A stretch of DNA of 64,000 nucleotides, from contig NC_064036.1 of assembly GCF_932526225.1 (NCBI RefSeq), positions 1,302,001-1,366,000 on the forward strand, read 5' to 3'. Position numbers and translations under genes: made by a program. The notes below the pieces were generated by a model. That model saw only the letters and a list, made by a program, of their open reading frames with translations. It had not been told where the DNA came from and searched no databases. How positions within the stretch are numbered: position 1 is the first letter of the stretch; each line of letters starts with the position of its first letter. The DNA is from Nematostella vectensis. Lineage: Eukaryota > Cnidaria > Anthozoa > Actiniaria > Edwardsiidae. Positions 25,901 through 39,014 of this stretch are shown piece after piece.

Positions 25901-28900
25901 CCAGCGTAGACGCATAGCGTGGTACCAGAATAGACGCATAGGGTGGGACCAGCATAGACGCATAGGGTGGGACCAGAATAGACGCATAGAGTGGGACCAG
26001 CATAGACGTATAGGGTGGGACCAGCGTAGACGCATAGGGTGGGACCAGAATAGACGCATAAGGTGAGACCAGCATAGACGCATAGGGTCGGACCAGCATA
26101 GACGCATAGGTTGGGACCAGCGAAGACGCATAGGGCGGGACCAGCGTAGACGCATAGGGTGAGACCAGAATAGACAAATAGAGTGGGACCAGAATAGACG
26201 CATAGAGTGGGACCAGCATAGACGCATAGGGTGGGACCAGCGTAGACGCATAGGGTGAAAGCAGAATAGACGCATAGGGTGGGAACAGCATAGACGCATA
26301 GAGTGGGACCAGCATAGACGCATAGGGTGGGACCGGCGTAGACGCATAGAGTGGGACCAGCATAGACGCATAGGGTGGGACCAGAATAGACGCATAGAGT
26401 GGGACCAGCATAGACGCATAGGGTGGGACCAGAATAGACGCATAGAGTGGGACCAGCATAGACGCATAGGGTGGGACCAGCGTAGACGCATAGGGTGGGA
26501 CCAGAATAGACGCATAGAGTGGGACCAGCATAGAGGCATAGGGCGGGACCAGCATAGACGCATAGAGTGGGACCAGCATAGACGCATAGGGTGAGACCAG
26601 CATAGACGCATAGGGTCGGACCAGCATAGACGCATAGGGTGGGACCAGCGTTGACGCATAGGGTGGGACCAGCATAGACGCATAGGGTGGGACCAGAATA
26701 GACGTATAGGGTGAGGCCAGCATAGACGCATAGGGTCAGACCAGCATAGACGCATAGGGTGGGACCAGCGTAGACGCATAGCGTGGTATCAGAATAGACG
26801 CATAGGGTGGGACCAGCATAGAGGCATAGGGCGGGACCAGCATAGACGCATAGAGTGGGACCAGCATAGACGCATAGGGTGAGACCAGCATAGACGCATA
26901 GGGTCGGACCAGCATAGACGCATAGGGTGGGACCAGCGTAGACGCATAGGGTGGGACAAGAATAGACGCATAGGGTGGGACCAGCATAGACGCATAGGGT
27001 GGGACCAGAATAGACGCATAGAGTGGGACCAGCATAGACGTATAGGGTGGGACCAGCATAGACGTATAGGGTGGGACCAGCGTAGACGCATAGGGTGGGA
27101 CCAGCGTAGACGCATAGGGTAAAAGCAGAAAAGACGCATAGGGTGGGACCAGCGTAGACGCATAGGGTGGGACCAGCGTAAACGCATAGCGTGGTACCAG
27201 AATAGACGCATAGGGTGGGACCAGCATAGACGCATAGGGTGGGACCAGAATAGACGCATAGAGTGGGACCAGCATAGACGTATAGGGTGGGACCAGCGTA
27301 GACGCATAGGGTGGGACCAGAATAGACGCCTAGGGTGAGACCAGCATAGACGCATAGGGTCGGACCAGCATAGACGCATAGGTTGGGACCAGCGAAGACG
27401 CATAGGACGGGACCAGCGTAGACGCATAGGGTGGGACCAGAATAGACGCATAGAGTGGGACCAGAATAGACGCATAGAGTGGGACCAGCGTAGACGCATA
27501 GGGTGGGACCAGCGTAGACGCATAGGGTGGGACCAAAATAGACGCATAGGGTGGGACCAGAATAGACGCATAGAGTGGGACCAGCATAGACGCATAGGGT
27601 GGGACCAGCATAGACGCATAGGGTGGGACCAGCATAGACGCATATGGTGGGACCAGAATAGACGCATAGAGTGGGACCAGCATAGACGCATAGGGTGGGA
27701 CCAGAATAGACGCATAGAGTGGGACCAGCATAGACGCATAGGGTGGGACCAGCGTAGACGCATAGGGTGGGACCAGCGTAGACGCATAGGGTGGGACCAG
27801 AATAGACGCATAGAGTGGGACCAGCATAGACGCATAGGGTGGGACCAGCGTAGACGCATAGGGTGGGACCAGAATAGACGCATAGAGTGGGACCAGCATA
27901 GACGCATAGGGCGGGACCAGCATAGACGCATAGAGTGGGACCAGCATAGACGCATAGGGTGAGACCAGCATAGACGCGTAGGGTCGGACTAGCATAGACG
28001 CATAGGGTGGGACCAGCGTAGACGCATAGGGTGGGACCAGAATAGACGCATAGGGTGGGACCAGCATAGACGCATAGGGTGGGACCAGCATAGACGCATA
28101 GAGTGGGACCAGCATAGACGTATAGAGTGGGACCAGCATAGACGTATAGGGTGGAACCAGCGTAGACGCATAGGGTGGGACCAGAATAGACGCATAGAGT
28201 GGGACCAGCATAGAGGCATAGGGCGGGACCAGCATAGACGCATAGAGTGGGACCAGCATAGACGCATAGGGTGAGACCAGCATAGACGCATAGGGTCGGA
28301 CCAGCATAGACGCATAGGGTGGGACCAGCGTTGACGCATAGGGTGGGACCAGCATAGACGCATAGGGTGGGACCAGAATAGACGTATAGGGTGAGGCCAG
28401 CATAGACGCATAGGGTCAGACCAGCATAGACGCATAGGGTGGGACCAGCGTAGACGCATAGCGTGGTATCAGAATAGACGCATAGGGTGGGACCAGCATA
28501 GAGGCATAGGGCGGGACCAGCATAGACGCATAGAGTGGGACCAGCATAGACGCATAGGGTGAGACCAGCATAGACGCATAGGGTCGGACCAGCATAGACG
28601 CATAGGGTGGGACCAGCGTAGACGCATAGGGTGGGACAAGAATAGACGCATAGGGTGGGACCAGCATAGACGCATAGGGTGGGACCAGAATAGACGCATA
28701 GAGTGGGACCAGCATAGACGTATAGGGTGGGACCAGCATAGACGTATAGGGTGGGACCAGCGTAGACGCATAGGGTGGGACCAGCGTAGACGCATAGGGT
28801 AAAAGCAGAAAAGACGCATAGGGTGGGACCAGCGTAGACGCATAGGGTGGGACCAGCATAGACGCATAGGGTGGGACCAGAATAGACGCATAGAGTGGGA

Positions 28901-31900
28901 CCAGCATAGACGTATAGGGTGAAAGCAGAAAAGACGCATAGGGTGGGACCAGCGTAGACGCATAGGGTGGGACCAGCGTAGACGCATAAAGTGGGACCAG
29001 CGTAGACGCATAGGGTGAAAGCAGAAAAGACGCATAGGGTGGGACCAGCGTAGACGCATAGGGTGGGACCAGCGTAGACGCATAGGGTGGGACCAGCATA
29101 GACGTATAGGGTTGGACCAGCATAGACGTATAGGGTGGGACCAGCATAGACGCATAGGGTGGGACCAGCGTAGACGCATAGGGTGAAAGCAGAAAAGACG
29201 CATAGGGTGGGACCAGCGTAGACGCATAGGGTGGGACCAGCATAGACGCATAGGGTGGGACCAGCGTAGACGCATAGGGTGAAAGCAGAAAAGACGCATA
29301 GAGTGGGACCAGCGTAGACGCATAGGGTGGGACCAGCATAGACGCAAAGGGTGGGACCAGAATAGACGCATAGGGTGGGACCAGAATAGACGCATAGAGT
29401 GGGACCAGCATAGACGTATAGGGTGGGACCAGCGTAGACGCATAGGGTGGGACCAGAATAGACGCATAGAGTGGGACCAGCATAGACGCATAGGGTGGGA
29501 CCAGAATAGACGCATAGGGTGGGACCAGCATAGACGCATAGGGTCGGACCAGCATAGACGCATAGGTTGGGACCAGCGAAGACGCATAGGGCGGGACCAG
29601 CGTAGACGCATAGGGTGGGACCAGAATAGACGCATAGAGTGGGACCAGAATAGACGCATAGAGTGGGACCAGCATAGACGCATAGGGTGGGACCAGCGTA
29701 GACGCATAGGGTGAAAGCAGAAAAGACGCATAGGGTGGGACCAGAATAGACGCATAGGGTGGGACCAGCGTAGACGTATAGGGTGGGACCAGCGTAGACG
29801 CATAGGGTGGGACCAGAATAGACGCATAGGGTTAGATCAGCGTAGACGCATAGGGTGGGACCAGAATAGACGCATAGAGTGGGACCAGAATAGACGCATA
29901 GGGTGGGACCAGCATAGACGCATAGAGTGAGACCAGCATAGACGTATAGGGTGGGACCAGCGTAGACGCATAGGGAGGGACCAGAATAGACGCATAGGGT
30001 TAGACCAGCATAGACGCATAGAGTGGGACCAGCATAGACGCATAGGGCGGGACCAGCATAGACGCATAGGGTGGGACCAGCGTAGACGCATAGAGTAGGA
30101 GCAGCGTAGACGCATAGAGTGGGACAAGAATAGACGCTTAGAGTGGGACCAGCGTAGACGCATAGGGTGGGACCAGCGTAGACGCATAGGGTGGGACCAG
30201 AATAGACGCATAGAGTGGGACCAGCATAGACGCATAGGGTGGGACCAGCGTAGGCGCATAGGGTGGGACCAAAATAGACGCATAGAGTGGGACCAGCATA
30301 GACGCATAGGGTGAGACCAGCATAGACGCATAGGGTCGGACCAGCATAGACGCATAGGGTGGGACCAGCGTAGACGCATAGGGCGGGACCAGCATAGACG
30401 CATAGAGTGGGACCAGCATAGACGCATAGGGTGGGACCAGCGTAGACGCATAGGGTGGGACCAGAATAGACGCATAGAGTGGGACCAGCATAGACGCATA
30501 GGGTGGGACCAGCGTAGGCGCATAGGGTGAGACCAGAATAGACGCATAGAGTGGGACCAGCATAGACGCATAGGGTGAGACCAGCATAGACGCATAGGGT
30601 CGAACCAGCATAGACGCATAGGGTGGGACCAGAATAGACGCATAGGGTGGGACCAGAATAGACGCATAGGGTGGGACCAGCGTAGACGCATAGGGTGGGA
30701 CCAGCGTAGACGCATAGGGTGAAAGCAAAATAGACGCATAGGGTGGGACCAGCGTAGACGCATAGGGTGGGACCAGCGTAGACGCATAGCGTGGGACCAG
30801 AATAGACGCATAAGGTGGGACCAGCATAGACGCATAGGGTGGGACCAGCGTAAACGCATAGCGTGGTACCAGAATAGACGCATAGGGTGGGACCAGCATA
30901 GACGCATAGGGTGGGACCAGAATAGACGCATAGAGTGGGACCAGCATAGACGTATAGGGTGGGACCAGCGTAGACGCATAGGGTGGGACCAGAATAGACG
31001 CCTAGGGTGAGACCAGCATAGACGCATAGGGTCGGACCAGCATAGACGCATAGGTTGGGACCAGCGAAGACGCATAGGACGGGACCAGCGTAGACGCATA
31101 GGGTGGGACCAGAATAGACGCATAGAGTGGGACCAGAATAGACGCATAGAGTGGGACCAGCGTAGACGCATAGGGTGGGACCAGCGTAGACGCATAGGGT
31201 GGGACCAAAATAGACGCATAGGGTGGGACCAGAATAGACGCATAGAGTGGGACCAGCATAGACGCATAGGGTGGGACCAGCATAGACGCATAGGGTGGGA
31301 CCAGCATAGACGCATATGGTGGGACCAGAATAGACGCATAGAGTGGGACCAGCATAGACGCATAGGGTGGGACCAGAATAGACGCATAGAGTGGGACCAG
31401 CATAGACGCATAGGGTGGGACCAGCGTAGACGCATAGGGTGGGACCAGCGTAGACGCATAGGGTGGGACCAGAATAGACGCATAGAGTGGGACCAGCATA
31501 GACGCATAGGGTGGGACCAGCGTAGACGCATAGGGTGGGACCAGAATAGACGCATAGAGTGGGACCAGCATAGACGCATAGGGCGGGACCAGCATAGACG
31601 CATAGAGTGGGACCAGCATAGACGCATAGGGTGAGACCAGCATAGACGCGTAGGGTCGGACTAGCATAGACGCATAGGGTGGGACCAGCGTAGACGCATA
31701 GGGTGGGACCAGAATAGACGCATAGGGTGGGACCAGCATAGACGCATAGGGTGGGACCAGCATAGACGCATAGAGTGGGACCAGCATAGACGTATAGAGT
31801 GGGACCAGCATAGACGTATAGGGTGGAACCAGCGTAGACGCATAGGGTGGGACCAGAATAGACGCATAGAGTGGGAACAGCATAGACGCATAGGGTGGGA

Positions 31901-34900
31901 CCAGCGTAGACGCATAGCGTGGTACCAGAATAGACGCATAGGGTGGGACCAGCATAGACGCATAGGGTGGGACCAGAATAGACGCATAGAGTGGGACCAG
32001 CATAGACGTATAGGGTGGAACCAGCGTAGACGCATAGGGTGGGACTAGAATAGACGCATAGAGTGGGAACAGCATAGACGCATAGGGTGGGACCAGCGTA
32101 GACGCATAGCGTGGTACCAGAATAGACGCATAGGGTGGGACCAGCATAGACGCATAGGGTGGGACCAGAATAGACGCATAGAGTGGGACCAGCATAGACG
32201 TATAGGGTGGGACCAGCGTAGACGCATAGGGTGGGACCAGAATAGACGCATAAGGTGAGACCAGCATAGACGCATAGGGTCGGACCAGCATAGACGCATA
32301 GGTTGGGACCAGCGAAGACGCATAGGGCGGGACCAGCGTAGACGCATAGGGTGAGACCAGAATAGACAAATAGAGTGGGACCAGAATAGACGCATAGAGT
32401 GGGACCAGCATAGACGCATAGGGTGGGACCAGCGTAGACGCATAGGGTGAAAGCAGAATAGACGCATAGGGTGGGAACAGCATAGACGCATAGAGTGGGA
32501 CCAGCATAGACGCATAGGGTGGGACCGGCGTAGACGCATAGAGTGGGACCAGCATAGACGCATAGGGTGGGACCAGAATAGACGCATAGAGTGGGACCAG
32601 CATAGACGCATAGGGTGGGACCAGAATAGACGCATAGAGTGGGACCAGCATAGACGCATAGGGTGGGACCAGCGTAGACGCATAGGGTGGGACCAGAATA
32701 GACGCATAGAGTGGGACCAGCATAGAGGCATAGGGCGGGACCAGCATAGACGCATAGAGTGGGACCAGCATAGACGCATAGGGTGAGACCAGCATAGACG
32801 CATAGGGTCGGACCAGCATAGACGCATAGGGTGGGACCAGCGTTGACGCATAGGGTGGGACCAGCATAGACGCATAGGGTGGGACCAGAATAGACGTATA
32901 GGGTGAGGCCAGCATAGACGCATAGGGTCAGACCAGCATAGACGCATAGGGTGGGACCAGCGTAGACGCATAGCGTGGTATCAGAATAGACGCATAGGGT
33001 GGGACCAGCATAGAGGCATAGGGCGGGACCAGCATAGACGCATAGAGTGGGACCAGCATAGACGCATAGGGTGAGACCAGCATAGACGCATAGGGTCGGA
33101 CCAGCATAGACGCATAGGGTGGGACCAGCGTAGACGCATAGGGTGGGACAAGAATAGACGCATAGGGTGGGACCAGCATAGACGCATAGGGTGGGACCAG
33201 AATAGACGCATAGAGTGGGACCAGCATAGACGTATAGGGTGGGACCAGCATAGACGTATAGGGTGGGACCAGCGTAGACGCATAGGGTGGGACCAGCGTA
33301 GACGCATAGGGTAAAAGCAGAAAAGACGCATAGGGTGGGACCAGCGTAGACGCATAGGGTGGGACCAGCATAGACGCATAGGGTGGGACCAGAATAGACG
33401 CATAGAGTGGGACCAGCATAGACGTATAGGGTGAAAGCAGAAAAGACGCATAGGGTGGGACCAGCGTAGACGCATAGGGTGGGACCAGCGTAGACGCATA
33501 AAGTGGGACCAGCGTAGACGCATAGGGTGAAAGCAGAAAAGACGCATAGGGTGGGACCAGCGTAGACGCATAGGGTGGGACCAGCATAGACGTATAGGGT
33601 TGGACCAGCATAGACGTATAGGGTGGGACCAGCATAGACGCATAGGGTGGGACCAGCATAGACGTATAGGGTGGGACCAGCGTAGACGCATAGGGTGGGA
33701 CCAGAATAGACGCATAGAGTGGGACCAGCATAGACGCATAGGGTGGGACCAGCGTAGACGCATAGGGTGGGACCAGCGTAGACGCATAAAGTGGGACCAG
33801 CGTAGACGCATAGGGTGAAAGCAGAAAAGACGCATAGGGTGGGACCAGCGTAGACGCATAGGGTGGGACCAGCATAGACGTATAGGGTTGGACCAGCATA
33901 GACGTATAGGGTGGGACCAGCATAGACGCATAGGGTGGGACCAGCATAGACGTATAGGGTGGGACCAGCGTAGACGCATAGGGTGGGACCAGAATAGACG
34001 CATAGAGTGGGACCAGCATAGACGCATAGGGTGGGACCAGCGTAGACGCATAGGGTGGGACCAGCATAGACGCATAGGGTGGGACCAGCGTAGACGCATA
34101 GGGTGAAAGCAGAAAAGACGCATAGAGTGGGACCAGCGTAGACGCATAGGGTGGGACCAGAATAGACGCATAGGGTGGGACCAGCATAGACGCAAAGGGT
34201 GGGACCAGAATAGACGCATAGGGTGGGACCAGAATAGACGCATAGAGTGGGACCAGCATAGACGTATAGGGTGGGACCAGCGTAGACGCATAGGGTGGGA
34301 CCAGAATAGACGCATAGAGTGGGACCAGCATAGACGCATAGGGTGGGACCAGAATAGACGCATAGGGTGGGACCAGCATAGACGCATAGGGTCGGACCAG
34401 CATAGACGCATAGGTTGGGACCAGCGAAGACGCATAGGGCGGGACCAGCGTAGACGCATAGGGTGGGACCAGAATAGACGCATAGAGTGGGACCAGAATA
34501 GACGCATAGAGTGGGACCAGCATAGACGCATAGGGTGGGACCAGCGTAGACGCATAGGGTGAAAGCAAAAAAGACGCATAGGGTGGGACCAGAATAGACG
34601 CATAGAGTGGGACCAGCATAGAGGCATAGAGTGGGACCAGAATAGACGCATAGGGTAGGACCAGCATAGACGCATAGGGTAGGAGCAGCATAGACGCATA
34701 GAGTGGGACCAGAATAGACGCATAGGGTAGGACCAGCGTAGACGCATAGGGTGGGACCAGAATAGACGCATAGGGTGGGACCAGCATAGACGCATAGAGT
34801 GGGACCAGAATAGACGCATAGAGTGGGACCAGAATAGACGCATAGAGTGGGACCAGCATAGACGCATAGAGTGGGACCAGCGTAGACGCATAGAGTGGGA

Positions 34901-35234
34901 CCAGAATAGACGCATAGGGTAGGACCAGCATAGATGCATAGGGTGGGACCAGCGTAGACGCATAGGGTGGGACCAGCATAGACGCATAGAGTGGGACCAG
35001 AATAGACGCATAGGGTAGGACCAGCATAGATGCATAGGGTGGGACCAGCGTAGACGCATAGGGTGGGACCAGCATAGACGCATAGAGTGGGACCAGAATA
35101 GACGCATAGAGTGGAACCAGCATAGACGCATAGGGTGGGACCAGCATAGACGCATAGGGCGGGACCAGAATAGACGCATAGGGTGGGACCAGCATAGACG
35201 CATAGGGTGGGACCAACATAGACGCATAGGGTGG
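19922..35234. repeat. Giant satellite array, 24-bp unit, about 638 copies (15.3 kb)
   Basis: Head-to-tail units built around GACCAGCATAGACGCATAG. Three main variants differ at one place (AGCATAGAC, AGCGTAGAC, AGAATAGAC) and another alternates GGGT/GAGT; rarer variants include GTGAAAGCAGAAAAGACG. The period stays at 24 bp throughout, so open frames persist on the minus strand, one of them for 5,126 codons of an octapeptide (AGPTLCVY type). A plus-strand frame is also largely open. There is no domain, signal peptide or plausible gene structure, so I do not annotate a CDS. Blocks recur at 3,672-, 2,520- and 6,192-bp offsets (153, 105 and 258 units). The last 650 bp (after 34570) is the most distinct part, with GTAGGACC and GATGCATA variants. 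Confidence 0.97.
20955..33340. repeat. Two copies of a 6,192-bp higher-order unit inside the satellite
   Basis: The region from about 20955 to 27147 is repeated at about 27147-33340. Rare marker variants (for example GACGCCTAG, CATATGGT, GCGAAGACG, GTATCAG) recur at exactly 6,192-bp offset, and the translated segments I compared are identical. Inside each copy a shorter block starting at GACGCCTAG occurs twice (21137, 24809; then 27329, 31001), 3,672 bp apart. Alignment of 21137 with 24809 needs a nine-unit (216-bp) insertion further left, near 23784-23960. Confidence 0.85.
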
Positions 35235-37386
35235 TGCAGCCGATATTTTTTGCGAGATCTCTTTCTTGCCAGATTTCTTGCTGGCGCATCCCCCTCTACT
35301 CCCCAACCACTTAGCCAGTAGTGACACTGCATAAATCCTTATCGTTGCGCGTCTTTTCTGAAGAGATATTTTATATTTGCTGTCTGGCATTCGAATGAAG
35401 TGCTTTTATTTCAACTTTCGTCCGGTGGTATTCAAGTATTATTACGTCAAGATTTTAATGAATCCGTAATTAACACCCTCCTACCCCCTAGCTCATGTCT
35501 CGAGTGCATATTCCCATCATGTGAGTATGATGTAGTGAGACGTGATGTCTGATAAAAAGAAAACTCTTCAATCCGGCATGAATAATAAAAGTAGCTTATG
35601 CATGAATGGGAAATGGATAAAATCACTCAAAAGACGCTCCAGGCTTTTGTCGCATAAAATTCCTTTTAGCTGTTCTCCTTTTTCTGTGCTGTCTGCAGGT
35701 CTGATTTTGTTATTCCCTGTTCAAGTTCACTGCTGTCCGAATTTTCTTTACTTATGCCTAAATTGGCAAAAATATTTGTCATTCACGTTTATTCATTGTT
35801 GTCTTTTTCAATAGTATTACCTTCCGGTTGGCTGCTATCGGTTTCATCATCTTATTTTAGAGATAAATTCATAGAAACTTCGTGACATTCGAAACACTTA
35901 CACATCACCGAAACATTACAGAATCACGATTTAGCTTTGATTCTTCCTGCCGGCACATAATACCTTGAATAAACATGTACTTTTGAAAGCATCTATGTTG
36001 AAAACGTGAAAAATCCCTTTCGAAATATGAATAATCGTGAACCGTGCGTTCAATATTTAGTCGTGGAATAATTCTCGCAGTATGACTGGTGCCATTTCTG
36101 CCGTGATTAACGACTAATTACGTCATTATAACACCTTGTTAAAAAACACTTCGGTCAATATTTATACACATATGCTCGCTCAAGAGTTTTTTTAAGTGTC
36201 AAAATTGCAAAGGAAAAGAAAATGTTTTCATATGGCAATGGCTTTTCTTGATAGAATCTTATCACGTGGATTTCAGCTGTTCTTGTATTTTACGTTTTAC
36301 ATACAAAAGTAATTAAAATATTAAAAAAGATAACATCTTTGCACAAGCACTCAGTGTTTAGCAAAAGAAGACGCACACCAAGATCAAAAGAACTATAATG
36401 CAGTACTGAAAATAGCATTGAAAGCTGATTTTTGTTCACGCAAGTGTGTTTGCTCGACGCACCAAACATGTTCGCGCGTGCGAGACTATTTTTAATTTAC
36501 TCGTTTTTTATCTCTCTATCGGAATTGCTGAAAATGGGCAGATAAACGTAATTGTAGGTGGCCTACCGACGAGAGATTTACTCGCAAAGTATCACGATCA
36601 AATATGCGCACCCTTGACACGACAAAGACCCTGAAAAGGTGATTCATTCGCCTTGCTACTAAAGCACAAAGCTCAAAAGCCTACAAGCAATCAGTGAAAA
36701 TAGCCGGACACTGCATTGGAATGCTAGGGTAACCATTTAAAGGATTTACTCTATTAAGGAAGATTTGATTTGTGGGATTTCTAGCAATCAAGGGAACAAG
36801 CGCTGTCGTTTCAAAACGTCTGTCACTTAGTAGAAGTAGGTCATTTAAGAAGCAGCGAGCAACTCAAAAAGCTTTTATCTTAAAAACAGGAAACTCATTA
36901 TAAACTCTGACGTTGGGGAAAACTCCTATTCAACTTTACAACCAAAGAGAAAAACAAAGTTAAAATGAGCGACTCATCACTATTTCATGAAGAGACTGGA
37001 CGAACGTCTGCACGCAACGGGGAGGAAATAAGCGCAGTCACTCGTAAGAACAACACGCAGCAAAACTGTCTTCTGTCTTGAAAAGCGGGGTTTCTTCACA
37101 CAAAACCGAGGATAAAGAGTATAGCTAAGTTTATAAGATAAAGGAACTATGCTAACGCAGCTTCAAAGTGAGACAAGTCCACTTTCTTCAAGTGACTTCA
37201 TTGAGGAGACTTTGTGCTAAAAAAACAATCACTGTTCGTACTGAAGAACAAAACTCACAAAACGGAAGTCTGCGTCAGACAATAGCTCGAGCCTTAGTAA
37301 ACAATATCATTTATTTCTAATATTGTACATTTTGGTAAAATCGGCGCGCCCTGTCGGCAACCGGCGTCTTTGATTTTCCTCAAAAC
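35235..37386. other. Intergenic sequence between satellite and GPCR, no gene
   Basis: AT-rich, with no recognisable coding, RNA or repeat feature. The promoter of the intronless GPCR should lie in the right part; I see no clear TATA box or other motif that I would assign. Confidence 0.55.
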
Positions 37387-38499
37387 ATGCGACGGTGGTC
37401 AACGATGAACAACAACACAACGATGCCAGCTTCACTCTTGGGCGGGGGACCGTTGATGTCACGCCAGGAGATGCTCGTCTGGTGCGTAGTGTTTGCCGTG
37501 GAAGCTTTGATAACGGTCTTCGGCAACAGCTTCACCATCGCTATCTTCACAAGCTCCTATCTCCGCCAGAACCGGGCATTCTATTTTCTTGTGAATTTAG
37601 CCATCGCTGATCTGCTGGTCGGCTTGTCTTCAATGCCTTTGTTTATAATGCTCTTCACTAAGTTTTTCTCCGGGGAATACATATCAGAGCTGTTATTCGT
37701 ATCGCATCGATTCGTGGACTCGTTTACGAGTTTTGTGGCGCTGTTTTCGCTTGTTTTGGTAGCAGTAGAGCGGATGTATGCGGTCGTGTATCCGTTACGT
37801 CATCGTACCACACGAGTTGGGTCCTATATCGCATGCGCATTAGCAATGTGGGTTTTCTCATTGGCGGTGTCTGTCTTGGGTACTTTACCATCCCACATTG
37901 ATCAGACCATCTCCTTCTACCTGTTCTTCATTCTCCACTCGTCCGCACTGATTGTTGTCAGCATTTCCTACGTCATTGTATGGAAGTGGGTCGTGTGCCG
38001 GGTCAATAACACCGCTGCCAGACAGCGTGACCCCAGGGATCGAAGGCTCGCACGAACTCTGGCGTTAGTGACCGTCATGTCTATAGTAGCCTGGGTACCA
38101 TTCCAAGTGATCCATTACGTAGAAACACTTTGTCTGACTTGCGCAATGGTGCCTAACACCCCTCTTTACTTCAGCAAGCTATTGCATTATGGGAACTCTC
38201 TTATCAATCCAGTTCTTTACTGCTTTCGTATTCCGGAGTTTAATAAAACGGCGTCTAAATTTCTCGTGAAGATGCACTTGCGAGAAGCCAGCCAGCAGTC
38301 TGTCCCTGTTGAGCTAGATGAACTCAAGGGGGGTGGTGTGAAGTTTGACGCACATGACACAAGGGTGTTCAAACCAGGAGGGCGAGAAGTTGTCAGTTAC
38401 GCAGCATCTACTCCGCCCACTCCTAAAGGAGGCACAGTGACTGTAATAACAGACATGTCGAACGAGTCCCCAGCTAGGTCTAGATCGGCGAGTCATTGA
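37387..38499 (+). CDS. Rhodopsin-class GPCR with MECA-like features, intronless
   Basis: A 370-residue seven-helix receptor, complete in one exon. ATG at 37387, with a second in-frame ATG at codon 7. Landmarks: Asn/Thr-rich N-terminus with an N-glycosylation site, N47 in TM1, NLAIAD with D75, E128-R129-M130 at the end of TM3, W155 in TM4, W236-V-P238 in TM6, NSLINPVLY (N274/P275/Y278) in TM7, then RIPEF. Like the receptor at 13707 it lacks the TM3 Cys, has a short loop 2, no TM5 proline at the usual place and paired Cys in loop 3 (C249, C252). The shared KLLH(Y/F)GNSL(I/V)NP block marks them as paralogues. That receptor has an intron after TM5 and this one has none. The C-tail is Ser/Thr-rich, and its last codons have become a tandem repeat. 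Ligand unknown. Confidence 0.88.
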   Translation: MRRWSTMNNNTTMPASLLGGGPLMSRQEMLVWCVVFAVEALITVFGNSFTIAIFTSSYLRQNRAFYFLVNLAIADLLVGLSSMPLFIMLFTKFFSGEYISELLFVSHRFVDSFTSFVALFSLVLVAVERMYAVVYPLRHRTTRVGSYIACALAMWVFSLAVSVLGTLPSHIDQTISFYLFFILHSSALIVVSISYVIVWKWVVCRVNNTAARQRDPRDRRLARTLALVTVMSIVAWVPFQVIHYVETLCLTCAMVPNTPLYFSKLLHYGNSLINPVLYCFRIPEFNKTASKFLVKMHLREASQQSVPVELDELKGGGVKFDAHDTRVFKPGGREVVSYAASTPPTPKGGTVTVITDMSNESPARSRSASH

Positions 38500-38860
38500 G
38501 AAAGAGCACTCAGACGTCGGACGAGTTCCTAGCTAGGTCTAGATCAGCGAGTCATTGAGAAAGAGCACTCAAACATGTCAAACGAGTTCCCAGCCAGGTC
38601 TAGATTAGCGAGTCATTGAGAAAGAGATTAGACATTTCGAACGAGTCCCAAGCTAGGTCTAGATCAGCGAGTCATTGAAATAGAGCACTCAGACGTCGGA
38701 CGAGTTCCTAGCTAGGTCTAGATCAGCGAGTCATTGAAATAGAGCACTCAGACGTCGGACGAGTTCCTAGCTAGGTCTAGATCAGCGAGTCATTGAAATA
38801 GAGCACTCAGACGTCGGACGAGTTCCTAGCTAGGTCTAGATCAGCGAGTCATCGAGAAGG
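38457..38860 (+). repeat. 59-bp tandem repeat grown from the last codons of the GPCR
   Basis: Seven copies with CGAG landmarks at 38463, 38522, 38583, 38642, 38701, 38760 and 38819 (spacing 59, 61, 59, 59, 59, 59). The first copy is coding: it spells the receptor's final residues and its TGA. The remaining copies lie in the 3' untranslated region and each carries GCTAGGTCTAGATCAGCGAG and, except the last, ATTGA. Confidence 0.92.
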
Positions 38861-39014
38861 AGGAGCTACTTCATTAGTTGCGCATCGGAGGGAGTTCACA
38901 AATTTCGTTTGGGCCATTTTTGTGTATTGTTAAGTTAACGTTGGCCCACGGACAACCCGCGATGTAGCACCTTTAAGATAGTCTTGAATCTTAGTTTTCG
39001 AACAATCATGATCC

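Noticed and set aside
19909-35289. Minus-strand open frame of 5,126 codons and its many shorter shadows
   Set aside because: It is entirely 24-bp repeat, several other frames are open for the same reason, and there is no domain, signal or exon structure. I kept the repeat as the feature and the frame question as a finding.
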